Assembly (NCBI RefSeq): GCF_003028855.1
Contig: NZ_CP028324.1
Span: 4,092,001-4,156,000, forward strand
DNA: 64,000 bases
DNA from: Pseudoduganella armeniaca
Lineage (GTDB): Bacteria > Pseudomonadota > Gammaproteobacteria > Burkholderiales > Burkholderiaceae_D
Direction of reading: 5' to 3'
Shown here: positions 1 to 9,211 of the stretch, in pieces
How the letters are laid out: every line of letters begins with the position of its first letter
How positions within the stretch are numbered: the first letter of the stretch is position 1
Notes under the pieces: generated by a model
Told to the model about the DNA's origin: nothing
Databases searched by the model: none
What the model saw: only the letters and a program-made list of their open reading frames with translations
Program-made: the position numbers and the translations under genes

Positions 1-1915
1 TGGTGCGCCAACTGTCCGCCTATGACTATAACGAGCGCGGCGACCTGATCTACGCCCAGGAAGAAAACGCGGCCGCCTGGCACTACCAGTACGACCGCCA
101 CCTCGTCACGCGCTACACCGACCGTACGGGTCGCGGGATCAACCTGGCCTACGACACCAGCATCGACAGCGGCGCGAACGCGAAAGCGATCCGCGAGTGG
201 GCGGACGACGGCAGTCATGACACCCGCCTCGAATGGGACAAGAACATCCGCCTGACCTACGTCACCGACGCGCTGGGCCAGGAAACCCGTTACTACTACG
301 ACATCGCCGGCTACACCTACCGCACCATCTACCCGGACGGCCTGGAAGAATGGTTCTACCGCGACAACGCGAAGAACGTCATTCGCCACATCCACACCGA
401 TGGCAACAGCGAGCATTTCCGCTACGACGACCACGGCAACCTGCTGACGCACACCCGAGCAGATGGCAGCCAGGTCCACTTCGAGTACGACGCCCAGCAC
501 CGCATCACCGGCATCCTCGATCCCGAAGGGGGCACCTGGAAGCGCGACTACGATGCGCAAGGCCACCTGGTCGAGGAAATCGACCCGCTCGGCAGCAAGA
601 CCCAATACGCCTACGATAAGGCGGGCCGCCCCGTCGAGGTCACCGATGCCAAGGGCGGCGTCAAGAAACTGACCTATACGCCGGACGGCCAGCTCGCCAG
701 CTACACGGACTGCTCCGGCCATAGCACCCAATGGCAATACGACGAGCGCAAGCGCCTCATCAAACGCTTCGACGCCGCCGGCAACATCACGCGCTATCGC
801 TACACGCCAGTCAATGTCGATACGCTGACACTGGCGCTCAGCGAGGAAACCGGCAATCACCCAGGCCAGCTGGAAGCTGTGATCCACCCGGACGGCAGCG
901 AAGAGCAACTGCGCCACGACGCCGAAGGCCGCCTGCTGGCGCACATCGATGCGCTGCAACGCCGCACCGCCTACAGCTACACCGCCGCCGGCCTGATCGC
1001 GCAGCGAACGGATGCACTGGGCCACAGCCTGCGCTACCGCTGGGACGCGCTGGGCCGGCTGTCCGCGCTGGAAAACGAAAACGGCAGCGTCTACCGCTTC
1101 CAGTACGACCCGGTCGGGCGCCTGCTGCAGGAACAGGGCTTCGATGGCAAGACCACCGAATACCGTTACCACGAAGGGACTGGCGTGCTGGCGGAAACCG
1201 AGGAAGCCGGCGTGATCACGCGACTCGAGTTCGACGCCATGGGCCGGCTCATGCAGCGCCGGGCGGCCGCGCCCGGCCAGCCCGAGCAAATCGAAACCTT
1301 CGCCTACTACGCCAGCGGACAACTGGCCGACGCGAAGAACGAACACGCCCGGCTGCAGTGGTTCTACGACCCCGCCGGAAACCTGGTACGCGAACACCAG
1401 CACTATCACGGCCCGTTCCATCCGGACAAGCGCACGGCAGTCTGGCATCACCGCTATGACGAGCTGAACCAGCGCATCGGCACGACCCGCCCCGACGGTC
1501 ACCGCATCGATTGGCTGACGTATGGCGCAGGCCACGTGCACGGCCTGCTGCTCGATGGGCAGGAACTGGTGTCGTTCGAGCGCGATGCACTGTACCAGGA
1601 GACCGCCCGCACGCAGGCCAACGGCCTGCTGCAAACGATGAAGTACGACCCGGCGGGCCGACTGATCGAACAGCAGCTAGGCCGGAAGAACGTGGAGTTT
1701 CGCCCCGACCAGTACCGTCCCGACGCGCAGGTCGGCATGCAGGCAGCCATCCAGCGGCGCTACCGTTATGATCGCTCCGGCCAGCTGACGAGTATCGACG
1801 ATACCCGGCGTGGCCATATCGAATACCGCTACGATCCGATTGGACGGCTGCTGGCGGCGACCAGCGCCCTGGGCCATGAGACATTTGCGTTCGACCCGGC
1901 GGGCAATATTCAGGT
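1..1915 (+). repeat. Rhs core direct repeat, copy A
   Basis: Base 1 aligns with base 42787 and the match continues almost base for base to about 1915 / 44701, in the same orientation. Differences are mostly third-position changes. The two copies can recombine, which would delete or circularise about 42.8 kb, or convert one core to the other. Confidence 0.9.
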
Positions 1916-3176
1916 GCCTAATACTGCGCAGCACCACCAGAGCATTGCCACCCGCGCCCCGCTGCCGAAGGTGCTGGACAACCTTCTGAAGGAATATGCG
2001 GGCACCAGCTACCGCTACGACGCTCGCGGCAACCTTATCGAACGCGTGCAGAATGGACAGCGCAATACGTTCGAATGGGATGCGTTCAACCGGATGACAC
2101 GCGCTGTCACGAGCCATGGCGTTGTCACCTTCGCCTACGATCCGCTGGGGCGGCGTATCGCGAAGCATAGCCAGGCAAGCGATGGCACGACTCTCTGCGA
2201 CACGACCCGGACAATGTACGGCTGGGATGGAGACACGCTGGCGTTGGAAAGCAGCGTTCACCGCGGCTATGCAAACAACGTGCGGACGGTGCACTACGTG
2301 TACGAACGCGACAGCTTCGTGCCACTAGTGCAGGCGACACGAAGCCAGGCGCTTCAACTGCCGCCTACGACCGATGTCAAAGCGCTGATGGCGGCCCACT
2401 ATGGGAAATATGATATCGCGCTCGATCCGTTGTGGAACGGCGAATACGAGCAGGAAGCCGCATCCTTCGGCGAGGATGAGATCGCGTTTTACCAGTGCGA
2501 CCACCTCGGCACGCCTCAAGAACTAACCGACCATCAAGGCAAGGTCGGGTGGTCGGCTCAGTACAAAGCGTGGGGGCAAGCGTGGGAGGCGATCAATGAA
2601 GCTGCCTACAGGGCCGGGATTCGAAATCCGCTCCGATTCCAAGGGCAATACTTTGATGATGAGACGGGGCTGCATTACAATAGGCATCGCTACTACGACA
2701 CTCGCGTCGGCAGATTCATCTCCAGTGACCCCATCGGCCTCCTAGGTGGATTGAATTTCCATCAGTACGCACCTAATCCTACACAGTGGATTGATCCGCT
2801 GGGCTTGGCGAAAGATTGCTCTTGCGGCTGCGGCCCATACTTGAATCAAGATGCGAAGTGGCGGGAAGTGAAGAACGATCCGAAAACGCCTGCCAATCTT
2901 CGTGGATGGATTAAGCATCAAGAGCGACAAGTCGCCTTCGGAAAACAAGCGCAAGTCTATGCGCCGCCTGGCTACGATCTGAAGCATAAGAAGGGATGTG
3001 AAAGCGAGAGTGGCTTCGACTTTTCGCACACAGATCCAGCTCTGCGCGCAGACCATCAAGGGATACATCATCGCTACTACAGAAAGCGCGGCGGCTCGTG
3101 GACGGTAGCGATGCCGAAGTCGGGAACGCCCGGCACCGGGAAGCTAAGCCTTCCAAAACCTGGGACCTTACCCTGA
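1..3176 (+). CDS. Rhs polymorphic toxin, 5'-truncated by window edge (Rhs-1)
   Basis: The frame is open from the window edge, so the true N-terminus lies outside. The protein consists of YD/RHS repeats forming the toxin-encapsulating shell, ending in the paired DPIGL ... IDPLGL motif of the aspartyl-protease-like core end (about 2725-2808). The variable tip starts after this with AKDCSCGCG. The tip (about 120 residues) contains PPGYDLKHKKGC and a downstream run of spaced His residues (FSHTDP, DHQGIHHRYY). It faintly resembles nuclease-type polymorphic toxin tips (type 8-like), but I cannot assign a family firmly. A SUKH-type immunity gene follows 6 bp downstream, which supports a toxin role. 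The first ~1.9 kb is nearly identical to 42787-44700. Delivery by a type VI secretion system is likely for this class but no secretion gene is in view. Confidence 0.9.
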   Translation, partial: VRQLSAYDYNERGDLIYAQEENAAAWHYQYDRHLVTRYTDRTGRGINLAYDTSIDSGANAKAIREWADDGSHDTRLEWDKNIRLTYVTDALGQETRYYYDIAGYTYRTIYPDGLEEWFYRDNAKNVIRHIHTDGNSEHFRYDDHGNLLTHTRADGSQVHFEYDAQHRITGILDPEGGTWKRDYDAQGHLVEEIDPLGSKTQYAYDKAGRPVEVTDAKGGVKKLTYTPDGQLASYTDCSGHSTQWQYDERKRLIKRFDAAGNITRYRYTPVNVDTLTLALSEETGNHPGQLEAVIHPDGSEEQLRHDAEGRLLAHIDALQRRTAYSYTAAGLIAQRTDALGHSLRYRWDALGRLSALENENGSVYRFQYDPVGRLLQEQGFDGKTTEYRYHEGTGVLAETEEAGVITRLEFDAMGRLMQRRAAAPGQPEQIETFAYYASGQLADAKNEHARLQWFYDPAGNLVREHQHYHGPFHPDKRTAVWHHRYDELNQRIGTTRPDGHRIDWLTYGAGHVHGLLLDGQELVSFERDALYQETARTQANGLLQTMKYDPAGRLIEQQLGRKNVEFRPDQYRPDAQVGMQAAIQRRYRYDRSGQLTSIDDTRRGHIEYRYDPIGRLLAATSALGHETFAFDPAGNIQVPNTAQHHQSIATRAPLPKVLDNLLKEYAGTSYRYDARGNLIERVQNGQRNTFEWDAFNRMTRAVTSHGVVTFAYDPLGRRIAKHSQASDGTTLCDTTRTMYGWDGDTLALESSVHRGYANNVRTVHYVYERDSFVPLVQATRSQALQLPPTTDVKALMAAHYGKYDIALDPLWNGEYEQEAASFGEDEIAFYQCDHLGTPQELTDHQGKVGWSAQYKAWGQAWEAINEAAYRAGIRNPLRFQGQYFDDETGLHYNRHRYYDTRVGRFISSDPIGLLGGLNFHQYAPNPTQWIDPLGLAKDCSCGCGPYLNQDAKWREVKNDPKTPANLRGWIKHQERQVAFGKQAQVYAPPGYDLKHKKGCESESGFDFSHTDPALRADHQGIHHRYYRKRGGSWTVAMPKSGTPGTGKLSLPKPGTLP

Positions 3177-3182
3177 TAGAAT

Positions 3183-3653
3183 ATGAGCAAAGAAAACGCA
3201 CTGACCCTTATGTCCAAGGCAACCATGGGCCTGTCCAAGCTGCCCGTGGCTACGCTCAAAGAGATCGAGTCAACGGAAATCGAAATTGCGCGCCGTTTAC
3301 CAGACTCGCTCAAGGATTTCTATGAAACGGCATCAAACGGCCTGAGGTTCGGTCGCCTGCAGATACTACCGGTAAAGTCGAGCACCAACTTGAGAAAAAC
3401 AGGTGACTCAATCGCACGTCAAAACGATATCCGACACAGTATATGGTTCAACAATGACGCGGCAACGTTTGCTGAGTTCCTTATTTTCGCCACCGAAAAC
3501 TCGCAGCGGTGCTTCGCATTCAAACGTGACTCCGAATATGTTTGGGAATGGAAGCAAGACGAGGGGCAAGTCGTAGAACTCGACTACAGCTTCTGGGATT
3601 GGCTCGAGGAAAGCCTGCATCAAGAGCGAGACCTGCTACGCTTTAAATCTTAG
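3183..3653 (+). CDS. SMI1/KNR4 (SUKH) family immunity protein
   Basis: This 156-residue protein shows the SUKH pattern: an N-terminal helix with ATLKEIESTEIEIARRLP, then SLKDFYETASNGL (the family's lp..l..fy...NG signature) and a Trp-rich C-terminal part (EYVWEWKQ, FWDWLEES). SUKH proteins are cytoplasmic immunity factors that bind cognate polymorphic toxins, often nucleases. It begins 6 bp after the Rhs-1 stop, so it is almost certainly the cognate antidote of the Rhs-1 tip. The ribosome binding site is weak, which suggests translational coupling to rhs. Base composition is visibly more AT-rich than the Rhs core, as expected for an exchangeable tip/immunity cassette. Confidence 0.85.
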   Translation: MSKENALTLMSKATMGLSKLPVATLKEIESTEIEIARRLPDSLKDFYETASNGLRFGRLQILPVKSSTNLRKTGDSIARQNDIRHSIWFNNDAATFAEFLIFATENSQRCFAFKRDSEYVWEWKQDEGQVVELDYSFWDWLEESLHQERDLLRFKS

Positions 3654-3701
3654 CTCAACCAACACTGAGGCCAGCCCCGCCAAGTATCTCCAGGCGCTCG
3701 G

Positions 3702-5201
3702 GTCGGCATGCAAGCAGCGACCCGGCGGCGCTACCCCTACGACCGAGTTTGGCAACTGACGAGCATCGACGACAGCCGTCGCGGCCATATCGAATACCGC
3801 TATGATCTGATCGGACGGCTGCTGGCCGCAAACAGCGCGATGGGCCATGAGACCTTCGCGTTCGACCCGGCTGGCAATATCCAGGTGCCCAGTACTACCC
3901 GACACCAGAGCATTGCCACCCGCGCCCCGCTGCCGAAAATACTGGACAACCTGCTCAAGGAATACGCCGGCACTAGCTACCGTTACGACGATCGCGGTAA
4001 CCTCATCGAACGGATGCAGAACGGCCAGCGCGATACATTCGAGTGGGATGCGTTAAACCGGATGACACGCGCCACGACCCGGTACGGCGTCACTACCTTC
4101 GCCTACGATCCCCTGGGGCGGCGCATTGCGAAGCACAGCCAGGCGAGCGGCGGCACTACTCTCCGAAATACCGCGCGAACCATATACGGCTGGGATGGCG
4201 ATACGCTGGCGTTGGAAAGTAGTGTGCGTCAGGGCTATGCCCCTGCTGAACGGACGGTTCACTACGTGTACGAACGCGACAGCTTCGTGCCACTGATGCA
4301 GGCCAGTCATGCCAAGGCGCTTAGCCTTGCGCCTACCACCGATGTGAAAGCGTTGATGGCGGCCAATTTCGGTAGGTACGATATTGCACTTGATCCACTT
4401 TGGAATGACGAGTACGAACGCGAAGCCGAACCGTTTGTGAAGGATGAGATCGCGTTCTATCAATGCGACCATCTAGGCACCCCGCAGGAATTGACAGATC
4501 ACGAAGGCAAGGTTGCATGGTCGGCGCAGTACATGGCGTGGGGACAGGCTAAAGAAGCGATCAGCCAGGGAGCGCACGAGGCTGGGATGCGGAATCCCAT
4601 ACGGTTCCCGGGGCAGCACCTTGATGAAGAAACAGGACTTCACTACAACAGGCACAGGTATTACGAGCCTTACTCGGGACGCTTCGTCAGCAGCGATCCG
4701 ATTGGGCTACTCGGTGGACTGAATCTGCACAGATACGCACCGAATCCGTTGCAATGGATTGATCCGCTGGGCCTTGCTGGTGGCCCGGCTGTCGGCGTGG
4801 ATTCGCACGGGCAATGGATCGATGCCTCGGGAAGCGCGGCAAGTGCTCCCAATGTTGCAAGCCTCCCAGCATTACGTGGCGCATCCATTCCGCAGGTGCG
4901 CAGTATTTTGAACGGTCAAGGATATTCGCTTCAAAATCCGGGCAATGCACGTAACGAACGGTGGAAGCATAGTGATGGTTCGGAAGTATAGATTCATAAA
5001 TACGGCAATACGAACCTTACACCCCATAAATGCGGAAATAATGCTCATGCACATAAGTCGCTTGGTAGGCACGGCACCCCCAATGCTGTCGAATTGAGCG
5101 ATCGAGCCAGGCCGGTAAGCCAGTATTCGTCTGACGCTCACATTGGCCTGAAGAACCCGGCGGACTACCCAGCTGTTGCGGGTAGACCTCACGGTAGCTA
5201 G
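3702..5201 (+). pseudogene. Displaced Rhs C-terminal cassette with premature TAG (Rhs-2)
   Basis: This is a partial Rhs copy without the first two thirds of the gene. Homology to Rhs-1 starts abruptly near 3702 (equivalent to about 1730 in Rhs-1) and runs through the core end (DPIGLLGG ... IDPLGLAGG, about 4695-4775). A different tip follows. The frame is open from the ATG at 3708 to a TAG at 4989-4991. The same frame then continues for 69 codons to 5199-5201 with sensible toxin-like sequence, reading DGSEV-stop-IHKYGN and then CGNNAHAHK. The tip therefore appears to be inactivated by a single nonsense codon. It has no real start or ribosome binding site and is best read as a silent, recombinable rhs-CT module. 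The toxin family is not recognised. Confidence 0.8.
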
Positions 5202-5223
5202 TTTGGATCAGAAAGGGAGAATT

Positions 5224-5547
5224 ATGGCAGCGGAATTTTATATCGTATTTGATGAGCCATCTTGGTATGAAAGAAATCAGGGCGCAGTCAAGACGTTCAT
5301 TAGATCATTAGGCACATTTAGAAAGGAAATCGACGCTAACGAGTATTGGTTACGAGGAGATGAGCCTGGCGGCAATTGGACTTATGGTGTCAGAATATTC
5401 ACTCGCCCTCGTGACATCCTTGTGGAGATTAGCAGTCATCCGGCTTCAATAGTCAATGATCTAAGAGAGTTGAACCGTCTGATATCCGAACACGCTAAAA
5501 TCAAAGTTGTCGATGATGACGGGGAACGCGTAGATGACTACGAATGA
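5224..5547 (+). CDS. Presumed immunity protein of the Rhs-2 cassette
   Basis: This 107-residue acidic protein begins MAAEFYIVFDEPSWY. The ATG at 5224 is preferred over an upstream in-frame start because a clear Shine-Dalgarno (AAAGGGAGA, 5212-5220) precedes it by 3-4 bases. I recognise no family. Its place 22 bp after the end of the broken Rhs-2 tip, its small size and its low GC relative to the neighbourhood make an immunity role the best inference. The gene is intact although its toxin is broken, which is the usual state of orphan immunity genes that still protect against sister strains. Confidence 0.6.
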   Translation: MAAEFYIVFDEPSWYERNQGAVKTFIRSLGTFRKEIDANEYWLRGDEPGGNWTYGVRIFTRPRDILVEISSHPASIVNDLRELNRLISEHAKIKVVDDDGERVDDYE

Positions 5548-5853
5548 CAGGTAAAATAATTATAAAGACCAGTCTGTGCATCCACATACTTAGTCCATTG
5601 CGCGGGAGATTTTCCCGTGATCCAGCCATCCTCTGTGCGTCAAAAGATCTTCGCAAAGGAATTGCACTAAATATCCACGAAGCCGATCCAGTCGTGCATG
5701 GCACAGCCGGAACAATGTGTGATTTATATTTTTAGGACACATGATCAGCTAAGTATTTAAAGAGCCTCTATGGAGCGGCAAATCAAGCAGGGGAGAGGCT
5801 TCCTGAAGATGCTTGTAAGCTTCAAGCGCGGCGCCCTATACCCATAGGGCCCC
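5548..5853. other. Gene-poor AT-richer spacer after Rhs-2 cassette
   Basis: There is no convincing gene here. A 63-codon open frame (5544-5735) overlaps the preceding stop but has no family resemblance or ribosome binding site. Composition is low in GC compared with both sides. It probably holds residual cassette DNA at the boundary between the Rhs locus and the conserved chromosome. Confidence 0.5.
5833..5850 (-). terminator. Hairpin just downstream of the patatin gene
   Basis: GCCCTAT (5833-5839) pairs perfectly with ATAGGGC (5844-5850) over a 4-base loop, 3 bases beyond the patatin stop on the minus strand. No U-run follows in that direction, so an intrinsic terminator is only possible. 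Confidence 0.35.
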
Positions 5854-8800
5854 TCAACCCGCCACAAAATCCCCCCGCACCTGCCGCAGCCGCTCAGCCA
5901 AATCCGCCTGCATACCCGGCCCTAACGCCTCGGTCGCGATATGCCGCCCCAGCCGCCGGTAGCTCTCGAACTGGTCCTCACCGTAGAACTGGTCCCCGGT
6001 CGATTCGTGCGGGAAGGCGGGATGCTCGGCGTGGTACTGGTGCAGCGAGGCGTCGCCCACCGTGGGCGGCAGCGTCGCCTTCAGGTACACCAGCGTCCCC
6101 TCCCCTTCGGCCACGCCATCGGCATCGCGGTAGACGATGCGACCGACCACGCAGCTGCATTGACTGAGACCGGTCTGGCCATCCCGCGCCAGCGGCGTCA
6201 CGTCGATGTCGATGTCGGCGTTGAAGTCCACCTTGCATAGCCGGATCAGCGTGCCCAGTGCGCCGCAGCGCAGGGCCGGATCGCATTCTGCATCCACCGC
6301 CACGATCAGCGCGCAGCGCCGCCGCACCAGTTCGTACACGCCCAGGTTGTCGAAGTGGCCGCCGTCGGAAATCATCAGGTAGCGCGAACGCTCATTGGCC
6401 GATGCGAACAACTCCATCAACAGGCAGCCCGTGCTGAGGGCCGGCGACGTGCGCTGGCGCGGGAAGCGCGGGTTGGCGAACCAGCGGCCCAGCCGCACGT
6501 TAAACAGCGTCATCATGAACGCCACCGCCGGCGACGAGTGAAAGCCCTGGTTCGGGCTGGCCGCCGCGCCGGACACGGAGATCGCCTCGGCCAAGGTCAG
6601 CTCACCCGCCCCCGTGTCGTCGCACGGCTGGTGGCGCCGGTAGCCGATCTTGTCCGCCGGGCACTCGCCGTAGTCGCTGCCCAGCGCCAGCGGGCCGATC
6701 GTGAACGACGCGCCATGGCGGGTGTGCAGCGACAGGTCGCCTGAGCCGCCCAGGTTGACCGTACAATTGATCAGGTGCAGGGGCAGGGCCGGCGGCGCGT
6801 CCGGCCCCTCGCGCGGCTGCAGCGCGCACAGCGCGATATCGTCCTTCTCGTCGAACTGCGTGAAGTTCTGCGGCTTGCGGGCGCGGTGCGACGCGCCCAG
6901 GTAGCAGCGTGCCAGCCGGCTGCGGTAGAACGCATGCAGGCTGAATTCGTTGATGTCCACGCGCCAGGCCAGCAGCAGGCCCACCAGCGCCACGCCCAGC
7001 ATCACGGCGGCGATCAGGCCAGCCGACGGCGCCCAGCGCTGCGCCCAGTAGGGATCGAAGCAGGCCGTGCCGGTGCAGCGGCCGAAGTCGATGGCGATCG
7101 CTGCGCCAGGCACGGCGGCATACGTCATTACCACGTACAGCAAGGCGGAAACGCCGATCAGCAGGCCGACGATGAACAGCGGCGGCGCGATCTTTGTGAG
7201 CGCATCGAGCGCGATCATGGGCAAGGTCTTGCGCTTCGAGCGGATCGTATCGTCGCCGCCGGACGCGGACGAGTTGGCGGCCAGCAGGCCGGCCACCGTG
7301 GTGCCGATCCAGCCCACCACCGGCGTCAAGGCCTTCCAGTGGTCCAGGCTGGCCAGCCACAACACCAACATCGGCCCGTACAGCGCCGACAGTGTCAGCA
7401 CGTTCCACACCGAGGCATAGATCCACAGCCACGCCGCCAGCCGGCTCCACCATTCGCGCATCCCTTCCAGCGAGGCCTTGCCCACCAGGCCGATCATCAA
7501 CGTCACGGCCGAGGCGAACGCGGACAGGATCAGCGTCGGTCCCCAGATGAACGCATGCCACGACTGCGCGTCCGTCCCCAGCCGGGCCTGGGCGCCCGCG
7601 TCGAACCAGTGCATCAACCACAGGATGCCGCAGAACATCGCGTGCAACGCCAGCATGCAGACGGCCGACGCCAACGTGATCAGCACCACGTTGAACACCA
7701 CGCGCGGCACCTGGTGCCGGCCGGTGGTGCCGCGCCAGCAGCGCAGCGAGCAGCAGGCCAGCATCACCAGCGCCGTGAACGCCAGCGCCAGCTGGAACGG
7801 CCAGGCGCTGGGCTGGTGCGTCAGCAGGTAGCCGTAGCCGACGTCCTCCGGCAAGCCGCGCGCGAGGTGCGCCAGCACGGCCGACAGCTCGACGCTCGTC
7901 AGCAGCATCGGCACCACGATCCAGCGCTGCACGGCGACCTGGCCGAAGTCGGGCCAGTCGCACTCGCTCTGGAACACGTTGCAACGCGCCAGCGCCGGCA
8001 GTGCGCACAGCGCGCCCAGCATCAGCAGCGCGGCGATCGGCACGGCCCAGGCGCTGACGGGCGCGGTCTCGAACGGATTGAAGCCGGTCACGCGCCACAG
8101 TGCCGCGCAGACCGACAGCAGCATCACGCTGACGCCGGCCCAGCGGCCCCAGTGCCGCGGGTGAAAGCGCCAGTCGCGCTGCAGCGGCGAAGGCTGCGCG
8201 CTGCCGCCCTGGTCGCGCCTCTGGCGCAGCTGGTTAGCCGCCAGGAGCACGACGGCACCGACGAACAGGCCGATGGTGCCGCCCCGCACCAGCTGGTATT
8301 CGGGCCAGATGGCGAACCAGCGCATCGCCAGCTGCGGCACCAGCAGCAGCAGGACGATGCCGCAGATGATCGTCAGCTGCACCAGCGCGGCATTGCGCAT
8401 CCAGGTGGTCAGCATGGTCCACGTGTCGGCGCTGAACAGGCCGACCTTGGGCGACAGGTAGTTGGAGAACTTGCTCAGGTGGGCGATCGACTGGCGCCAC
8501 AGGCCGGCGCGCTCCGGCTCCAGCCACCCGCTGCCGTCGCGATGGCAATGGGCGCGCAGCCACGCCATGATGTAGCCGCCGCCGGACACAGATGACCAGT
8601 AATCGAAGCGGCGCAGCAGCTCCAGGTCGCGCAGCGCTTCCAGCACGCCCAGGCCGAAGGTGGCGCTGCGGATGCCGCCGCCGGACAATGCCAGCGCCGC
8701 CAGCGGCGCGTCATGGGCGACGCCGATGCGGTCGCGCCAGCGGTCGACTTGTTCGCGTTCGGCGCGCAGCACCTCGTCCGCGTCGAGCCGGCCATTGCCC

Positions 8801-8919
8801 AGCGCGGCCGGCGGGGCCTGCGGGGCCTGCGGGGCCGGCATGGCGGGCCCGGGCTGGAGCGGTTGAAGCGGTTCGTTCGGCTCGAAGGGTGGATTCGATG
8901 GCTGCGGTACGGCACTCAT
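5854..8919 (-). CDS. Patatin-like phospholipase with multiple membrane segments
   Basis: This 1021-residue protein has a split patatin domain. The oxyanion motif SGGGIRSATFG sits near residues 79-89 and the nucleophile elbow SVSGGGY near 110-116. The catalytic Asp motif SDGGHFDNLGVYEL lies close to the C-terminus. Between them are many hydrophobic stretches, about 8-10 probable membrane spans, so the hydrolase is built around a membrane core. Patatins hydrolyse acyl ester bonds of lipids through a Ser-Asp dyad. The start at 8919 is chosen because GGGAGGTC (8923-8930) sits just upstream; an in-frame ATG at 8946 has no such site. It stands alone, facing the Rhs-2 cassette. The substrate is unknown, and the large membrane insert is unusual compared with soluble patatins. 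Confidence 0.85.
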   Translation of the reverse strand: MSAVPQPSNPPFEPNEPLQPLQPGPAMPAPQAPQAPPAALGNGRLDADEVLRAEREQVDRWRDRIGVAHDAPLAALALSGGGIRSATFGLGVLEALRDLELLRRFDYWSSVSGGGYIMAWLRAHCHRDGSGWLEPERAGLWRQSIAHLSKFSNYLSPKVGLFSADTWTMLTTWMRNAALVQLTIICGIVLLLLVPQLAMRWFAIWPEYQLVRGGTIGLFVGAVVLLAANQLRQRRDQGGSAQPSPLQRDWRFHPRHWGRWAGVSVMLLSVCAALWRVTGFNPFETAPVSAWAVPIAALLMLGALCALPALARCNVFQSECDWPDFGQVAVQRWIVVPMLLTSVELSAVLAHLARGLPEDVGYGYLLTHQPSAWPFQLALAFTALVMLACCSLRCWRGTTGRHQVPRVVFNVVLITLASAVCMLALHAMFCGILWLMHWFDAGAQARLGTDAQSWHAFIWGPTLILSAFASAVTLMIGLVGKASLEGMREWWSRLAAWLWIYASVWNVLTLSALYGPMLVLWLASLDHWKALTPVVGWIGTTVAGLLAANSSASGGDDTIRSKRKTLPMIALDALTKIAPPLFIVGLLIGVSALLYVVMTYAAVPGAAIAIDFGRCTGTACFDPYWAQRWAPSAGLIAAVMLGVALVGLLLAWRVDINEFSLHAFYRSRLARCYLGASHRARKPQNFTQFDEKDDIALCALQPREGPDAPPALPLHLINCTVNLGGSGDLSLHTRHGASFTIGPLALGSDYGECPADKIGYRRHQPCDDTGAGELTLAEAISVSGAAASPNQGFHSSPAVAFMMTLFNVRLGRWFANPRFPRQRTSPALSTGCLLMELFASANERSRYLMISDGGHFDNLGVYELVRRRCALIVAVDAECDPALRCGALGTLIRLCKVDFNADIDIDVTPLARDGQTGLSQCSCVVGRIVYRDADGVAEGEGTLVYLKATLPPTVGDASLHQYHAEHPAFPHESTGDQFYGEDQFESYRRLGRHIATEALGPGMQADLAERLRQVRGDFVAG

Positions 8920-9034
8920 GGCGACCTCCCGGGCTTGTGCTTGCAACAGCGTAGCCCTGGCGGCGCCGGGAGATTGTCACGGATTGTCACCGTTTGTCGC
9001 GGTGTGGTTTTTCTGCCATCTACGAACAGACGAG

Positions 9035-9133
9035 CTTGGGGTCTGTCCCTGCACGGGGACCGACCCCGGTTTTCATCGATACCCAAACGGCGCGATAAAA
9101 ACCAGGGTCAGTCCCGAAGGGACAGACCCTAAG
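9035..9133. repeat. Imperfect inverted repeat (REP-like, type I)
   Basis: Arms 9035-9073 and 9097-9133 are near-perfect reverse complements, both built on GGGTCTGTCCC ... GACC..GGTTTT, with a central ATCGAT-containing spacer. It is an intergenic repeat of the extragenic-palindrome kind, next to a second, different palindrome at 9153. Confidence 0.7.
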
Positions 9134-9152
9134 CCTGATCCGCTAAACCCGA

Positions 9153-9205
9153 GGGGACAGGCACCTGTCTGAGGGTCGAAGACCCTCAGACAGGTGCCTG
9201 TCCCC
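9153..9205. repeat. Perfect 25-bp-arm palindrome (REP-like, type II), copy 1
   Basis: Arm 9153-9177 is the exact reverse complement of 9181-9205 around a 3-base GAA loop. The core is GACAGGCACCTGTC. It ends 7 bases from the relA stop codon and can serve as a strong transcript-end hairpin. A second member of the same family is at 18008-18060. Confidence 0.85.
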
Positions 9206-9211
9206 GTTGCT

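Noticed and set aside
5544..5735. 63-codon open frame after the presumed immunity gene
   Set aside because: No ribosome binding site, no family resemblance, and low coding signal.
6775..8595. 606-codon plus-strand open frame opposite the patatin gene
   Set aside because: Gln/His/Arg-rich shadow; the minus strand has the catalytic motifs.
9035..9205. Possible CRISPR-like repeats
   Set aside because: Two different palindromes without regularly spaced identical repeats or spacers; better explained as REP-type elements.
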